The translations under genes were made by a program, and so were the position numbers. Positions 11,163 to 23,100 of a DNA stretch of 64,000 bases are shown here, in pieces (position 1 is the first letter of the stretch; every line of letters starts with the position of its first letter). The DNA comes from Dryocosmus kuriphilus (taxonomy: Eukaryota; Arthropoda; Insecta; Hymenoptera; Cynipidae). The notes under the pieces are model-generated. The model was not told the DNA's origin, searched no databases, and worked only from the letters and a program-made list of their open reading frames with translations. The stretch spans positions 142,217,813 through 142,281,812 of the forward strand of contig CM076193.1 in NCBI GenBank assembly GCA_038277395.1. Direction: 5' to 3'.

Positions 11163-13799
11163 TACATGTGTACTTTCATTTGAATCGTGGCCTTTTAGAA
11201 AATCGAATATGGTGGACTCAACATGGCGGCTGAAGTTGATGAAAATCTCATCGTAAAATATTTAAACGTCTATAAAATATTTAAAATTCATTCGATTTTC
11301 AGGAAAGTCAATATCTGGAGGTTTTTTGAGTCGCTGATTACGAATCTGAAGTCATAATTTAAAAATGTTTAAAATCCAAGATGGAGGATTTAATATGGCG
11401 GCTATAAAACGCAAAACGTTTTTTGATTTGCATGACACTTGACACTCGAGGGGGTTTTCTGGGTCGTTGATTTCAGTTTTCAAATTTAAATTAAAAAATT
11501 CAAAATGGCGGGTTCAAAATGGCGGCTATAAAATGCAAAAAGTTTTTTGATTTGCATGGCACTTGACACTTGTGGGGTTTCTGGGTCGCTAATTTCAGTT
11601 TTAAAATTTAAATTAAAAAATTCAAAATGGCGGCTATAAAATTCAAAAAATTTTTTTATTTGCATGACACTTGACACTTGGGGGGTTTCTGGGTCGGTGA
11701 TTTCAGTTTTCAAATTTAAATTCAAAAATTCAAAATGGTAGGTTCAAAATGGCGGCTATAAAATGCAAAAAGTTTTTTGATTTGCATGACACTTGACACT
11801 TGGGGGTTTTCTGGGTCGCTGATTTCAGTTTTAAAATTTAAATTCAAAAATTCAAAATGGCGGGTTCAAAATGGCGGCTATAACATGCAAAAAGTTTTTT
11901 TGATTTGTATGACACTTGACGCTTGAGGGTTTTCTGGGTCACTTATTTCAGTTTTAAAATTTAAATTCAAAAATTCAAAATTGCGGGTTCAAAATGGCAG
12001 CTATAAAATGCAAAAAGGTATTTGATTTGCATAAAACTTGACACTTGGGTGTTTTATGGGTCGCTGATTTCAGTTTTAAAATTTAAATTCAAAAATTCAA
12101 AATGGCGGGTTCAAAATGGCGGCTATAAAATGCAAAAAGTTTTTTGATTTGCATGACACTTGACACTTGGGGGTTTTCTGGGTCGCTTATTTCAGTTTTA
12201 AAATTTAAATTCAAAAATTCAAAATTGCGGGTTCAAAATGGCAGCTATAAAATGCAAAAAGGTATTTGATTTGCATAAAACTTGACACTTGGGTGTTTTA
12301 TGGGTCGCTGATTTCAGTTTTAAAATTTAAATTCAAAAATTCAAAATGGCGGGTTCAAAATGGCGGCTATAAAATGCAAAAAGTTTTTTGATTTGCATGA
12401 CACTTGATATTTGGGGGTTTTATGGGTCGCTGATTTCAGTTTTAAAATTTAAATTCAAAAATTCAAAATGGCGGATCCAGAATGGCGTCTATAAAATGCA
12501 AAAAGTTTTTTGATTTGCCTAAGGCTTGACACTTGGGTGTTTTCTGGGTCACTGATTTCGAATCTGCAATTCAAGTTTTAAAATTCAAAATGGCCGGTTC
12601 ATAATAGTAGATCGGAAATGCAAAAAGTTATTTGATTTTCATTTTCAAAAATTATTTACACATTGCATTGACGTTATTTCTGCATTTTTTCCTACCATTT
12701 TTCGACTCGTGGAACGATGTGAATAGTGTGGTATCAAAAAGCACAATGATCTATTTAATTTTACAGAAACTTCATCTGTTATGATGCTAAAAAAGCTAAA
12801 ACGACATTTGAAGGTCATCTGATATAACTCTAGATATTCCTTTGTACTCCTGTGGGAGTAGAATTTTCTTAAAGAACGCTTGAACTTTGGATTCAATTTT
12901 TTTATCCTATCCTTGATCCGCCATCATGTGCTATGCAAATGAAATCACTTTTCTCGTTTCCGATCTACCATTTTGAACCGGACATTTTAAGTTTTAAAAT
13001 TTGAATTACGGATTCGAAATCAGTGACCCAGAAAACACCCAAGTGTCAAGTCTTATGCAAATCAAATAACTTCTTGCATTTTATAGCCGCCATTTTGAAT
13101 TTTTGAATTTAAATTTTAAAACTGAAATCAGCGACCCAAAAGACCCCCAAGTGTCAAGTGTCATGCAAATCAAAAAACTTTTTGCATTTTATAGACGCCA
13201 TTTTGAACCCGCCATTTTGAATTTTTGAATTTAAATTTTAAAACTAAAATCAGCGACCAAGAAAACCCCCAAGTGTCAAGTGTCATACAAATAAAAAAAC
13301 TTTTTGCATGTTATAGCCGCCATTTTGAACCCGCCATTTTGAATTTTTGAATTTAAATTTTAAAACTGAAATCAGCGACCCAGAAAACCCCCAAGTGTCA
13401 AGTGTCATGCAAATCAAAAAACGTTTTGCATTTTATAGCCGCCATTTTGAACCCGCCATTTTGAATTTTTGAATTTAAATTTTAAAACTGAAATCAGCGA
13501 CCAAGAAAACCCCCAAGTGTCAAGTGTCATGCAAATTAAAAAACTTTTTGCATTTTATAGCCGCCATATTAAATCCTCCGTCTTGGATTTTAAACATTTT
13601 TGAATTATGACTTCAGATTCGTAATCAGCGACCGAAAAAAAACCTCCAGATATTGACTTTCCTGAAAATCGAATGAATTTTAAATATTGTATAGACGTAT
13701 AAATATTTTACGATGAGATTTTCATCAACTTCAGTCGCCATGTTGAGTCCGCCATATTGGATTTTCTAAAAGGCCACGGTTCAAATGAAAGTACACGTC
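11163..13799. mobile_element. Foldback element with 120-bp tandem arms carrying ATGGCGGC (FB2)
   Basis: The outer arms (GTGTACTTTCATTTGAA at 11166, its complement ending near 13797) continue inward as inverted copies through GGCCTTTTAGAAAATC and TCAATATCTGGAGGTTTTTT. Then come tandem units of about 120 bp: forward in 11490-12600 (about nine units), reversed in 12960-13570 (about five). Each has CTATAAAATGCAAAAAG, TTGATTTGCATGACACTTG, CTGGGTCGCTGATTTCAG and AAAATGGCGG. Units at 11945 and 12188 repeat as a roughly 243-bp dimer. The spacer near 12600-12960 is unrelated. No transposase. The outer region matches FB5 (33943-35358), so the two are one broad family. Confidence 0.8.
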
Positions 13800-15451
13800 A
13801 ATTTTCAAAAATTTTAATAATCTCTGGCATTTTATCTGGAAATTTTTTTATATCATTGAAAAAGTAAGCCAAGTCAGAAAAAGTGCAAAAAATCTTTTTA
13901 ACCCACAGAATACCAATAAGAAAAAATATGAATTTGAAAATGAAATCAGGACGGCCTCCGTGAAGAAGCCTAGTGGAAATGTATGAAAAAAAATCTGTCC
14001 CTCTTTTTCGCTGCAAAAGCTTCTCTATCTCCGACGATAATGGCATTAGAGCATTAAAAATAAAGACGAACAAAGGCTTCTTCTTGAAGCCTTAGGTTGT
14101 TTCTAGTTACCAGTACCTACTGGCCAATCTAAGAGCAAACAGTCCTGAAAAAAATTGTCACCAAGTGCCTAATTTCCATTAAAATAGTGCTTAATTAACA
14201 AAGTTCCTAATTTTAAAAATTTCGGACTCGACTTCGAAAAGGAAATATGGCTGACGAGGAAAATGAACGCGAGGAAGATGAGGGGTGAGGATGTAGGAAT
14301 TTAATATATTTTTAGTCAATAGTCATTAGATTTAAAAAATCGGTAAAAGTATTAAATTTGAATCATAAAAAGTAAAAAATAGAAATGCTAGAAAATGTGC
14401 TAATTAAGTTCAAGTAGTTTCATTAAAATATTTTATTTTTATTATATCAGTAACATTATTTTCACTTAGCTTCATCTGCATTTTGCGTGATTCTTTTTGC
14501 CGTACTTTTTCTATAGTATTTGAGAGACGACTCTCATATATTTTCCTAGATCAATCCCATACCAAAAATTTTTTACCCGGGGAAGAGAAATTGAGAGAAG
14601 CCGAAGAAATATGAGTCTCGTTTCGATACGAGGACGTTCCAATTTAAAAATAATTAAATAAAATAATGAAAAAATTAGATAAAATATCCTGACACTCGAT
14701 TTGTTTGCTTGAAGCCATTTTTAGGTATTTAAAAACAAAGTTTTTTGATCGTCTATATCTCTGTTTCCCTACTCTACTGGATTGGACTTTAAAAAGCTGC
14801 TTTTGCGGATTGTGACGATTGTGAAGAGCTTATTTAAATTTTAAAGAATAAATTTCACATTATTGAAACTTCTGAACGGTAAAATTACATTTGAGTGAAA
14901 AATGGGAAGGTGCAGCTTGGAAAGCTCCGTGAGCAGTGAAACTGGAACTGTGGGGCTCGTAAAAATTGAAGTCTGTTTTTTTTTTTTTTTTTTGCTAACC
15001 CGCATCTGAATTCTTGACGAGAGAGCGTGGGTTGGTGTTAGCATTGTGCTGTATAATAATCGATAAGGTTGGATTCGTTTGATGCGTAATTCCTTCGAAA
15101 AAGCGAAATTTGCAATTTTTGCTGAAAAGTCTACAAATCATGACCAAGATTCATATGTGTAACGTGACATGACTATAATCGACGGTAAACTAGAATTTAT
15201 GGATTTCTTTATGGTTTCCCGAAGTCGTAAAAATTCCATATCATATTAAAACCATCTTCTTCTCCATATTTGATATAAAAATATACTATAAAAGCTTAGA
15301 CTCAGTGTAGGATTTTAAATATTCAGAACGGAAGTGATTGTAAAAGTTTTGTTGGGAGTTTTATAAGTTTTTGTCAGAAATAGATTCTTAATGAATAAAA
15401 AATTCGGAAAATGATTTACATGAGCTGTTCATACTAAAATATAGAATTTTA
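13800..15451. other. Mixed unique sequence with minor repeats
   Basis: It contains a 91-codon minus-strand frame (13798-14073) without recognised motif, a candidate first exon (14247-14284, listed separately), a T run near 14977-14994, and an inverted pair around 14521-14622 (GAGACGACTCTCATAT against GAAACGAGACTCATAT) that may be a decayed MITE of about 100 bp. Confidence 0.35.
14247..14284 (+). CDS. Candidate first coding exon (MADEENEREEDEG)
   Basis: An ATG in good context (GGAAATATGG) opens a short acidic peptide, MADEENEREEDEG. It is cut at GAGG|GTGAGG, a plausible 5' splice donor with GT at 14285-14286. Local base composition is distinctly less AT-rich than the flanks. Acidic starts like this are typical of first exons of nuclear proteins, but no downstream exon can be linked, so this could be chance. 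Confidence 0.22.
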
Positions 15452-17048
15452 GGGTGTAGTTCCGAATAGGTGAACCCTCCGATTTCGTTGAAACCACGTA
15501 TACTTATGTATTTTGATGCGCTGATTACGAAAATCATAGTAAAAATTGGCGACTAGGCGATTTTCATGGTGAAAACCATAAAAAACGCTATAAAAATCAT
15601 GTTTGTTGCGTTTATCTCAGTAAATACGCAGAATTTCAAAAAATGCTTTAAATAAAAGTTTTAGCTAGTATAAAAATACATCTTTTTTGTAGAATACCCT
15701 TTTTGCCTAAAACCATTGTTTTTCGAGAAAAAGAGGATTGCATTGGAAAAACAAGAAAAAGATTAAGAAAGTTACGGAAATGCTTTCGGTCACGCTTTTT
15801 TCCAATTTTGTTGAAACTTCTTATATTTATGTAATTTGACGCGCTGATTACGAATATGATAATGAAAATTGTCGAGAATGCGATTTTCATGGGGGAAAAC
15901 CATAAAAAAACAATACAAATTGCGTTTTTTGCGTTTATCTAAACCAATACGCAGAATTAGAAAAATGTTTTAAACAAAAGTTTTAGCTTGTATAAAAATA
16001 CATCTTTTTGATCATATACACTTTTTGTCTAAAACCATGATTTTTTGAGAAAAAGAGAATTGCGTTGGAAAAACAAGAAGAAAAAGATGAAGAAAGTTAC
16101 GGAAGTGCGTTCGGTCACGATCATCCCCCTTTGCAAGGGGGGGGGGGGGGCTACGCATTCACTGACTAGTTACGAAAATACGTTCAATCACGATCGTTCC
16201 CCTTTCCATGGTGGGGGGGGGGGGGCTGCGCATACACTGACCAGTTACGAAAATACGTTCAATCACGATCGTTCCCCTTTCCAAGGTGGGTGTTTCTTGC
16301 GTTTATCTTATCCAATACGCAAAATTTCTCAAAATCTTCTGAACAAAAGTTGTACAGTTCATCGAGATACACATTTTTTGTTATAAGCATTTTTTTTTTT
16401 TTACGACTGAGAATTTCCGAGAATATTAGCGATACATCTGATGAGGTGTAACAGATTTTAATGCAGTAAGCAACAGATCTTAGTGCAGTAAGCAACCGGT
16501 CTTTCTTTACCGTCCGCGCTCATGGTACTTACAGGCGTGTGTTTTTCGCGTGCATTTATTATTTTCAAGTATATTTGAGTGGGTAGCGCACTGTCTTTTC
16601 ACTTTTTTTCTTCTCTCGAGGTATTGTTAAGATGGATCACCAATATAATCTTTTTAGTTTATGTATAATCCTCCAGAATAGGGAGAAAACACTCCAGTGG
16701 TTGCGAGAAATAGAATTGATTCCGACTGAATGATTTTGTTCCAAGCACAAAAGAAAGATGATTATTTTGGAATCCGAATTGACTTGCGGTCGATTTTTAT
16801 GCCATAAAAAAGGTTTGTATCGTCACACTCATACCGTCACTCATCCTCTTTTTCTCGAAAAATAATGGTTTTATGCGAAAAGTGTATAATACAAAAGATG
16901 TATTTTTATACCAGCTAAAACTTTTATTTAAAACATTTTTTGAAATTCTGCGTATTTACTGAGATAAACGCAAAAAACATGATTTTTAGGGCGTAAGTAT
17001 ACGTGGTTTCAACGAAATCGGAGGGTTCACCTATTCGGAAGTTTATCC
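15452..17048. mobile_element. Foldback element with 8-bp duplication (FB3)
   Basis: Ends GTTCCGAATAGGTGAACCCT (from 15459) and the complement ending at 17040 face each other, and the inverted match extends through CCGATTTCGTTGAAACCACG. The proposed limits are set by the direct octamer GAATTTTA at 15444-15451 and 17049-17056. Arms carry repeated units of roughly 390 bp with TGCGTTTATCTCAGTAAATA, CGCAGAATT, AAAAGTTTTAGC and AAAACCAT landmarks near 15600, 15920 and 16290, reversed at 16840-16980. The interior has a G-tract minisatellite. No coding sequence. Confidence 0.65.
16117..16290. repeat. 74-bp minisatellite with long G tracts
   Basis: About 2.3 units contain CACGATCGTTCCCCTTTCC, a run of 11-14 G, then CATTCACTGACTAGTTACG and AAAATACGTTCAATCACG. 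The G runs at about 16138-16150 and 16212-16224 stand out in this AT-rich setting and could form G-quadruplex only intermolecularly or by slippage. Confidence 0.8.
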
Positions 17049-17288
17049 GAATTTTAATATAATTGTTAACTTAATTAGTTAAATTGAATGTCAAGCTGTC
17101 AATTGTCGTTGAACGGCTTTTCTTTTATAAATTGTATTTTGATAAACAAAAAATTATAATAATTTAGGAACAATTTTCTTTTCCGAACAGGAATCGTTTC
17201 GAAATATTATTTTCATATTGTTTCGTTTTTCAGTATACAAAATTAAAATTCTTTCTGCTTGTATCTGCTTAGATACATGAAACTGTTT

Positions 17289-17366
17289 AAGGTTTCTTAT
17301 TCGATCACCGAAGTTAAGCATCGCTTGGCTTCGGTTGCTGTTGGATGGGAGCCGTCGTATTATGGA
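17289..17366 (+). repeat. 5S-rRNA-like fragment
   Basis: The segment TCGATCACCGAAGTTAAGCA (17301-17320) followed by TTGGATGGGAGCCG (17341-17354) matches the internal control region of 5S rRNA: helix III/A-box-like AGTTAAGCA and C-box-like GGATGGG.GACCG with one base lost. The outer stem (helix I) is not present. This is either a 5S pseudogene or the head of a 5S-derived (SINE3-type) retroposon. Confidence 0.6.
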
Positions 17367-17399
17367 GTGAATTTATCAGTTTTTAAGCTGTCTTCACTC

Positions 17400-20184
17400 T
17401 CAAACTATTAATAATAATTATTATTATGAACAATTGGAATGAGAGGCATGAATAAGGTTGGTTGTGTTGTACACTACCAGTACCGGTAAAAAAATTTTTA
17501 CCTGTACCGACAAAAAAACTTGTTTAACGTCACTGGAAAGGGTGAGGGGTGTAACTGAAAGTATTTCTGCTCCTAGTCACAAGGGTGTCTTCCCAACCCC
17601 TTCAATACAATTTTTTTTTTATTTCTGCTTATTTGAAAGTTATAAAGGTTAATTTTGTAACGCATCTAGTTTCACATACTTAACATTTGAATGTTTCAGT
17701 TTAAAAGTTTTTAAATATTTAGGGAATTACAAATTTGTTTCATTTTGAATGCTTTCCATTACAAATAAATAGGTTTTCAAACTTGAGTTTCTTAGATTGT
17801 TCAATTTCTAGCAATTTCATTTTTAATTTCTCAATTTCTAAGATTAAATGAATTTATGTAATTATTATATTTATTATGTAATTTATTTAATTTATGTAAT
17901 TTGATGTGCTGTTTCGAAGTTTTCGGACATTTTCGTTATTTCCATTTCAAGGCAATTCCATTTTGATTGCCTCTGAATCAATTATTCTATTTTAAACATT
18001 TCAATAAAAAATTTAAGTTAATGAAACTTTCGATTGGGATTATTTTATTTGAATGTGACGTTTTAATAAAAAATTGTTTAATTCAATAATTTAAAAAAAT
18101 ATTTTCATAACTTAAATTCTAATATGTCGAATTAAAATTTTTTTGAAATTAGAGGTATTTAAATATTTTTAATAACTTGAATTTGATTTTGAACACTGTA
18201 GTTGAAGTGGATTTGGTGAAATTTTCAATTTGACATGTTTAACAATGTTTAATACTTAATCTTTGAATGTTTCCAATATAAAATTGTCCAATTTTTCACC
18301 TGACAAACGTAAAGTTCCTATATTATAGAATTTAGATATTTAAAATTTTAAATCGTTTAATTTTAATTTTTTTATCTTTTGTATCTCATTAAAATTTTAA
18401 ACTATTAATTAGGTTATTTTAAATTAAAATATTTGTAATTAAAATATTATAAATGTCTTATTTTTTAAAAATTCCGAAATGCTTTTTAATTTCAAATAAA
18501 ATAATCTTGATAAGCTTCAATTTTAAAATTATTGTAGCTTGAGTGTTGCAATTTGTAATTGTTAACTACCAGAGGCTTAGTAGTTTAAAATTGTCATTTT
18601 TAAAATCTTGTAATTGAAAAGTCCTAACATTTAAGCCTTTAAATTATATTGTGAATATAACAATTTAAAGCAATTTATTTTAATGACTCTATTTATAAAT
18701 AATACAGATGGTAATCATTTTTAGAGTGTACAATTATTAATATTATCAACTTGAGAATGTTCAAATACGAAATTTTCTAAACATTTTCTGCCTGAAATTG
18801 TTTCAATATTTATTTATAATTTTTTATTAAATTTAAATTTATTTATTGAATAATATTTCATTTTTATTTTTTTAAGTAAAAGTTTTTCAATCGTGAATGC
18901 AATGAATGGAAAAGTGGTTAATTTTAAGGACATTTTTACTTTCTTAAATTAATTTGAATCTCTGAAATTAAGAAAAGGTTGCTAAACATCTTCAATCGAA
19001 AAATTTCAAATTATTCAATCTCGGGTTTTGAAATTTGAAATAGCTAATTCAAAAAAATATTTTAATGAATATTTATTTGAAGGGCACATTAAATAACTGT
19101 ATTTTTTAAAAATATACATATAATTTCATATTTTCACGCTCTGATTGCGGCCGCAAACTTAATCTTCATGACAAAAAGCATTTTAAAAAACCCATTGAAA
19201 AACCAGGTTTTTCGCATTTATCTCAGTAAATAAATAAATTTCGTAAAATATTTCAAACTAAAGTTGCAGTGCTCATAAAAGCACATATTTTCGGTTCTAT
19301 ACATTTTAACCCTACGAGTGACAGTTTTCGAGATATTCGATCTGGAAGATACAAAATTGCAGAGATGTGATATTTTTGAAAGTGTATCTGTATGATCAGT
19401 CTCAGGGGTTCCATCCCACCCCAGAAAAACACTGGAAAGTGGGGTGTGACTTCAAGTATTTCTGTAACCAGTCACAGGGCTGTGTGACTTAAAGTATTCA
19501 TGTGACAATCTTAGAAAAAGTACTCTTACAACAAAATTATATTGAATAAAAAATACGTGTTTTTTATGTTCCACAGTCTTCAGCTTTTATTTGAAACTTT
19601 TTTCACTCAGACTAAGGGTTTTCAAAAGTAGAAGAGAAAAACGGTAAAAAAAAAGTTTTTTGGGGTTTTGACTTTGAAAAGAAAAGTTTGCGCCCATTTT
19701 TTATATTAACGATTTTATTACATTAATTTTTCACTTTTCATCCTTCTATTTGTCTCGCAATATATTTCTCGTGGTTTAGTGGTATGTTTTATGTTGTTTG
19801 GAGTCTAAAAAACAATTTGAAAAAATTTCCATGGAACTTATACGATTATAATCGAAGTCAGTTTTGGACGTTTTTCTCGAAAACTTTTAACTTTTTCCAA
19901 CGCTTTTTTTTATACACTTTCAACTTTCTTTCAACCTTCTTCAACTCTCGAAAGTACTTTCTCATCTTTTTTCAATAATTCGATTTTTGAGAACGCAAAA
20001 TGAAAAACCGCATTTCTAACTGATTTTGAAAAATAGTGTAGAGGAAATGTATGTGTGTGTTCAGAAAAAGTTTTAGCATCGCTTATCGGACTTTTTATTA
20101 AGAAAATAAGTTTTGAAAATTCGAGTTTTTGTACCGTAGCTTATGAGGTAACGTCATTTTTACTGATACGGATAAGATGTAGAA
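17400..20184. other. AT-rich cryptic repeat with FB3-related pieces
   Basis: 17690-19090 is made of short, unordered variants of words such as TTTGAATGTTTCAATTT and AAATTTAAAATT, with no period and no gene. 17500-17610 and 19180-19500 share ACTGGAAAG.GGGTG, AGTATTTCTG and TTTATCTCAGTAAAT with each other or with FB3, so they look like decayed relatives. 19700-20184 has short low-complexity frames only. Confidence 0.4.
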
Positions 20185-23100
20185 TAGGGTGGCTCAAAAT
20201 GACTTTTTTTTTTGACGACACACCCCCCCCTATTTTGTGAGATTTCCGGAAAAAATAATTCCCTATCTTTTTTTTCTTTTTTTTTTTTTTTTTTTGATTT
20301 TTAGTGCTGCCTCAAGGGCCCGGAAAAATACATAGGATTTTACATGGGAAAATGATAATTTTTAGAAAAATGAGGTACAAATTTCTGGGTTTCTAGTTAG
20401 CTTTCGGGGCATTATCAGAACTTTTTGGGGAGTCTTCGAGGAATAATTTCTGATAAACAACTTTAAATTTGCAACCCCCTACCCCCTCCAGCAGAGCCCT
20501 AAAAATGCACCGAAAAACAGAAATGGAGAATTTTTACCGAAATTGGCACAAAAGAGTTTTGGCTTTCCATTTTCGCACTATAACTTATTGTTACTCGATA
20601 AGATAAATATTTCTTATCATTTGTCAACTAATTTTTAATTTTTTAAACAATTTATACTTGTTTAAATAATCTCTTTTCGTGACAGCACATTAGGAGGTTA
20701 TTTTTTGCGTTTAACCTGACACTAAGACATTTTCAAGGACACTTATGTATGTTTCAAGTGGTTTTAAATTGCTTAAACAATTTATTATTATTTATTTTCA
20801 ACTTTCTCCAAAAAACAGGTACAGACCTCTAGTTTTTTTTTAATTTGCTCAAACTTGTCGTTTTAAATTAAATATACACGAAAATCAGATGTCATAATAC
20901 TATTTTTGCAACAAATTTGTTTTTTGTTTAAACAATTTTATATTATTTATTTGTGACTTTTTCAAAAAAGCCGGTGGAGAACTCTAGTTTTTTTTAATTT
21001 GCTCAACCTTGTCGCTTAACATTAAATATTTACAAAAATCTAATGTTATGCTATCATTATTGCAACAAATTTGTATTTGTTTAAACAAGTTTATGTTATT
21101 TATTTGTAACTTTCTCAAAAAAAAAAAAACCGGTGGAGAACTCTAGTTTTTTTTTTAATTTGCTCAACCTTGGCGCTTAAAATGAAATATTTACAAAAAT
21201 CTAATGCTATGCTACCATTATTACAGCAAATTTGTATTTATTTAAACAATTTTTGTTTGTCGTAACAATTTTTTCCCAAAGAAAATGGTTGATATTTTGT
21301 ATTTTCCGTAAATAGTGCTGTAATTTTTAATTTTTTAAAGCAGATTTTTTTTCTGAGAACATTTTGTAATTGTTTAAACAATTTATTTAACTTTAGTTCT
21401 TAACTTAGAAAAAAAATGTGATAAAAAAGTGTAGTTTTTTTTTGCAGATTGGCTCTATTACGGACTATTTACGCAAGATACAAAATATCAACCATTTTCT
21501 TTGGGAAAAAAATCGTTACATCAAACGAAAATTGCTTAAACAAATAAAAATTTGTTGCAATAATGGTAGCATAACATCATATTTTTGTACGTATTTAATT
21601 TTCAAGGTTGAGCAAATTAAAAAAAAAACCGCACGAAGTATGAGCGCGCCTGTGGCGCGCGTCTGTTGGCACTCGCGCTTCGCGCGTTTATGGATCGTAT
21701 AAACCTTTAAATTAAAAATTACAAAAGAAATTATTTTACTTAAGGCTCTATCGTCCTTAAGGAATACATTCTCATTATGACACTCGCGCTTCGCGCTCGA
21801 TAATTACATTTTTTTAAAACACATTGTAGATTGGTAAAGTTTTTTAGTGATTTTCCAAATTTTCACAATACAGGATTTCGATTCTTAAAAGTAAAAACGA
21901 TGAGTCTTATAAATAAATTTTGTAGCTCTTTCCAAGATGAACAATTCTGCTTGTTAATATTTTTTCATATCTTGCATAGTTTTGCTGAAAAGTGGTTTTC
22001 TTTATATTTAATAACATATTTCACGAATAACTCAAAAACTACGCGTCTGCTCAAAAAAATGATAGAGAGCAAATTTGTAGATCTTTTTGAGGCGAACAAC
22101 TTTGTTTATTATTATTTTTCCGTATCTTGCATAGTTTGGCGGGAAATTTGAAATTTTTAATTTTTAATAACGTTTTATCGATTAAAACAAAAACCGTGCA
22201 TTTTATCAAAAAATGGTTGAAGAAAAATTTGTAGATCTTTTTAAATCGAACAACTTTGTCCTTTACCATTTTTTTGTATCTTGAATATTTTGGCAGGAAA
22301 CCAGAGTTTTTTAATTTTAATAGCGTTTTCTTGATTAAAACAAAAACCGTTCATTTTATCAAAAAACGGTTGCGACAAAATTTGTAGATTTTTTTAAGAT
22401 AAACAATTTTACTTTCTTACATTTTTTTTTTATCTCTCATAGTTTAGCCGGAAAATGGATTTTTTGATTTTGTGAAAACCGTTTTTGATGGATAAAACTA
22501 TAAACGTTGGTGAAAAACCGCTGGTTAACGAACTCGTCCTTTCTTTTTATCCCTTAATGAAGTGTACAAAAGCGCATTCCAATCCGATTAGTCCTTCGAA
22601 AGTTATCGTGGGAACAGAATCCGACGACAACGACGACGACAAAAGAAAGACAGACACCATCGTAAAAACCATTTTTTCGGATTCAGGAGGTCTCAAAACG
22701 TGGAGATTTCATGAAATCCGCGAAAGTCAAATTTTGCATAAATCTAATACATTCTCTGATGAGAATGTAACTAGAGTTCTCCACCGGTTTTCTTGCGAAA
22801 GTTACAAATAAATAACATAAACTTGTTTAAACAAATACAAATTTGTTGCAATAATGATAGCATAATATTAGATTTTTGTAAATATTTAATTTTAAGCGAC
22901 AAGGTTGAGCAAATTAAAAAAAACTAGAGTTCTCCACCGGTTTTTTTTGAGAAAGTTACAAATAAATAATATAAAATTGTTGAAACAAAAACAAATTTGT
23001 TGCAAAAATAGTATAATGACATCTGATTTTCGTGTATATTTAATTTCAGGCGACATGGTTGAGCAAATTAAAAAAAAACTAGAGGTCTGTACCTGTTTTT

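Noticed and set aside
11123..13805. TCAATTTT at 11123-11130 and 13798-13805 as the TSD of FB2
   Set aside because: The left copy is 35 bp outside the last inverted match, so it would require a terminal deletion on the right; coincidence is as likely.
22620..22660. GACGAC-type tract as a coding Asp-rich domain
   Set aside because: It recurs in every family A copy in both strands (also 51590, 57240) and is part of that repeat.
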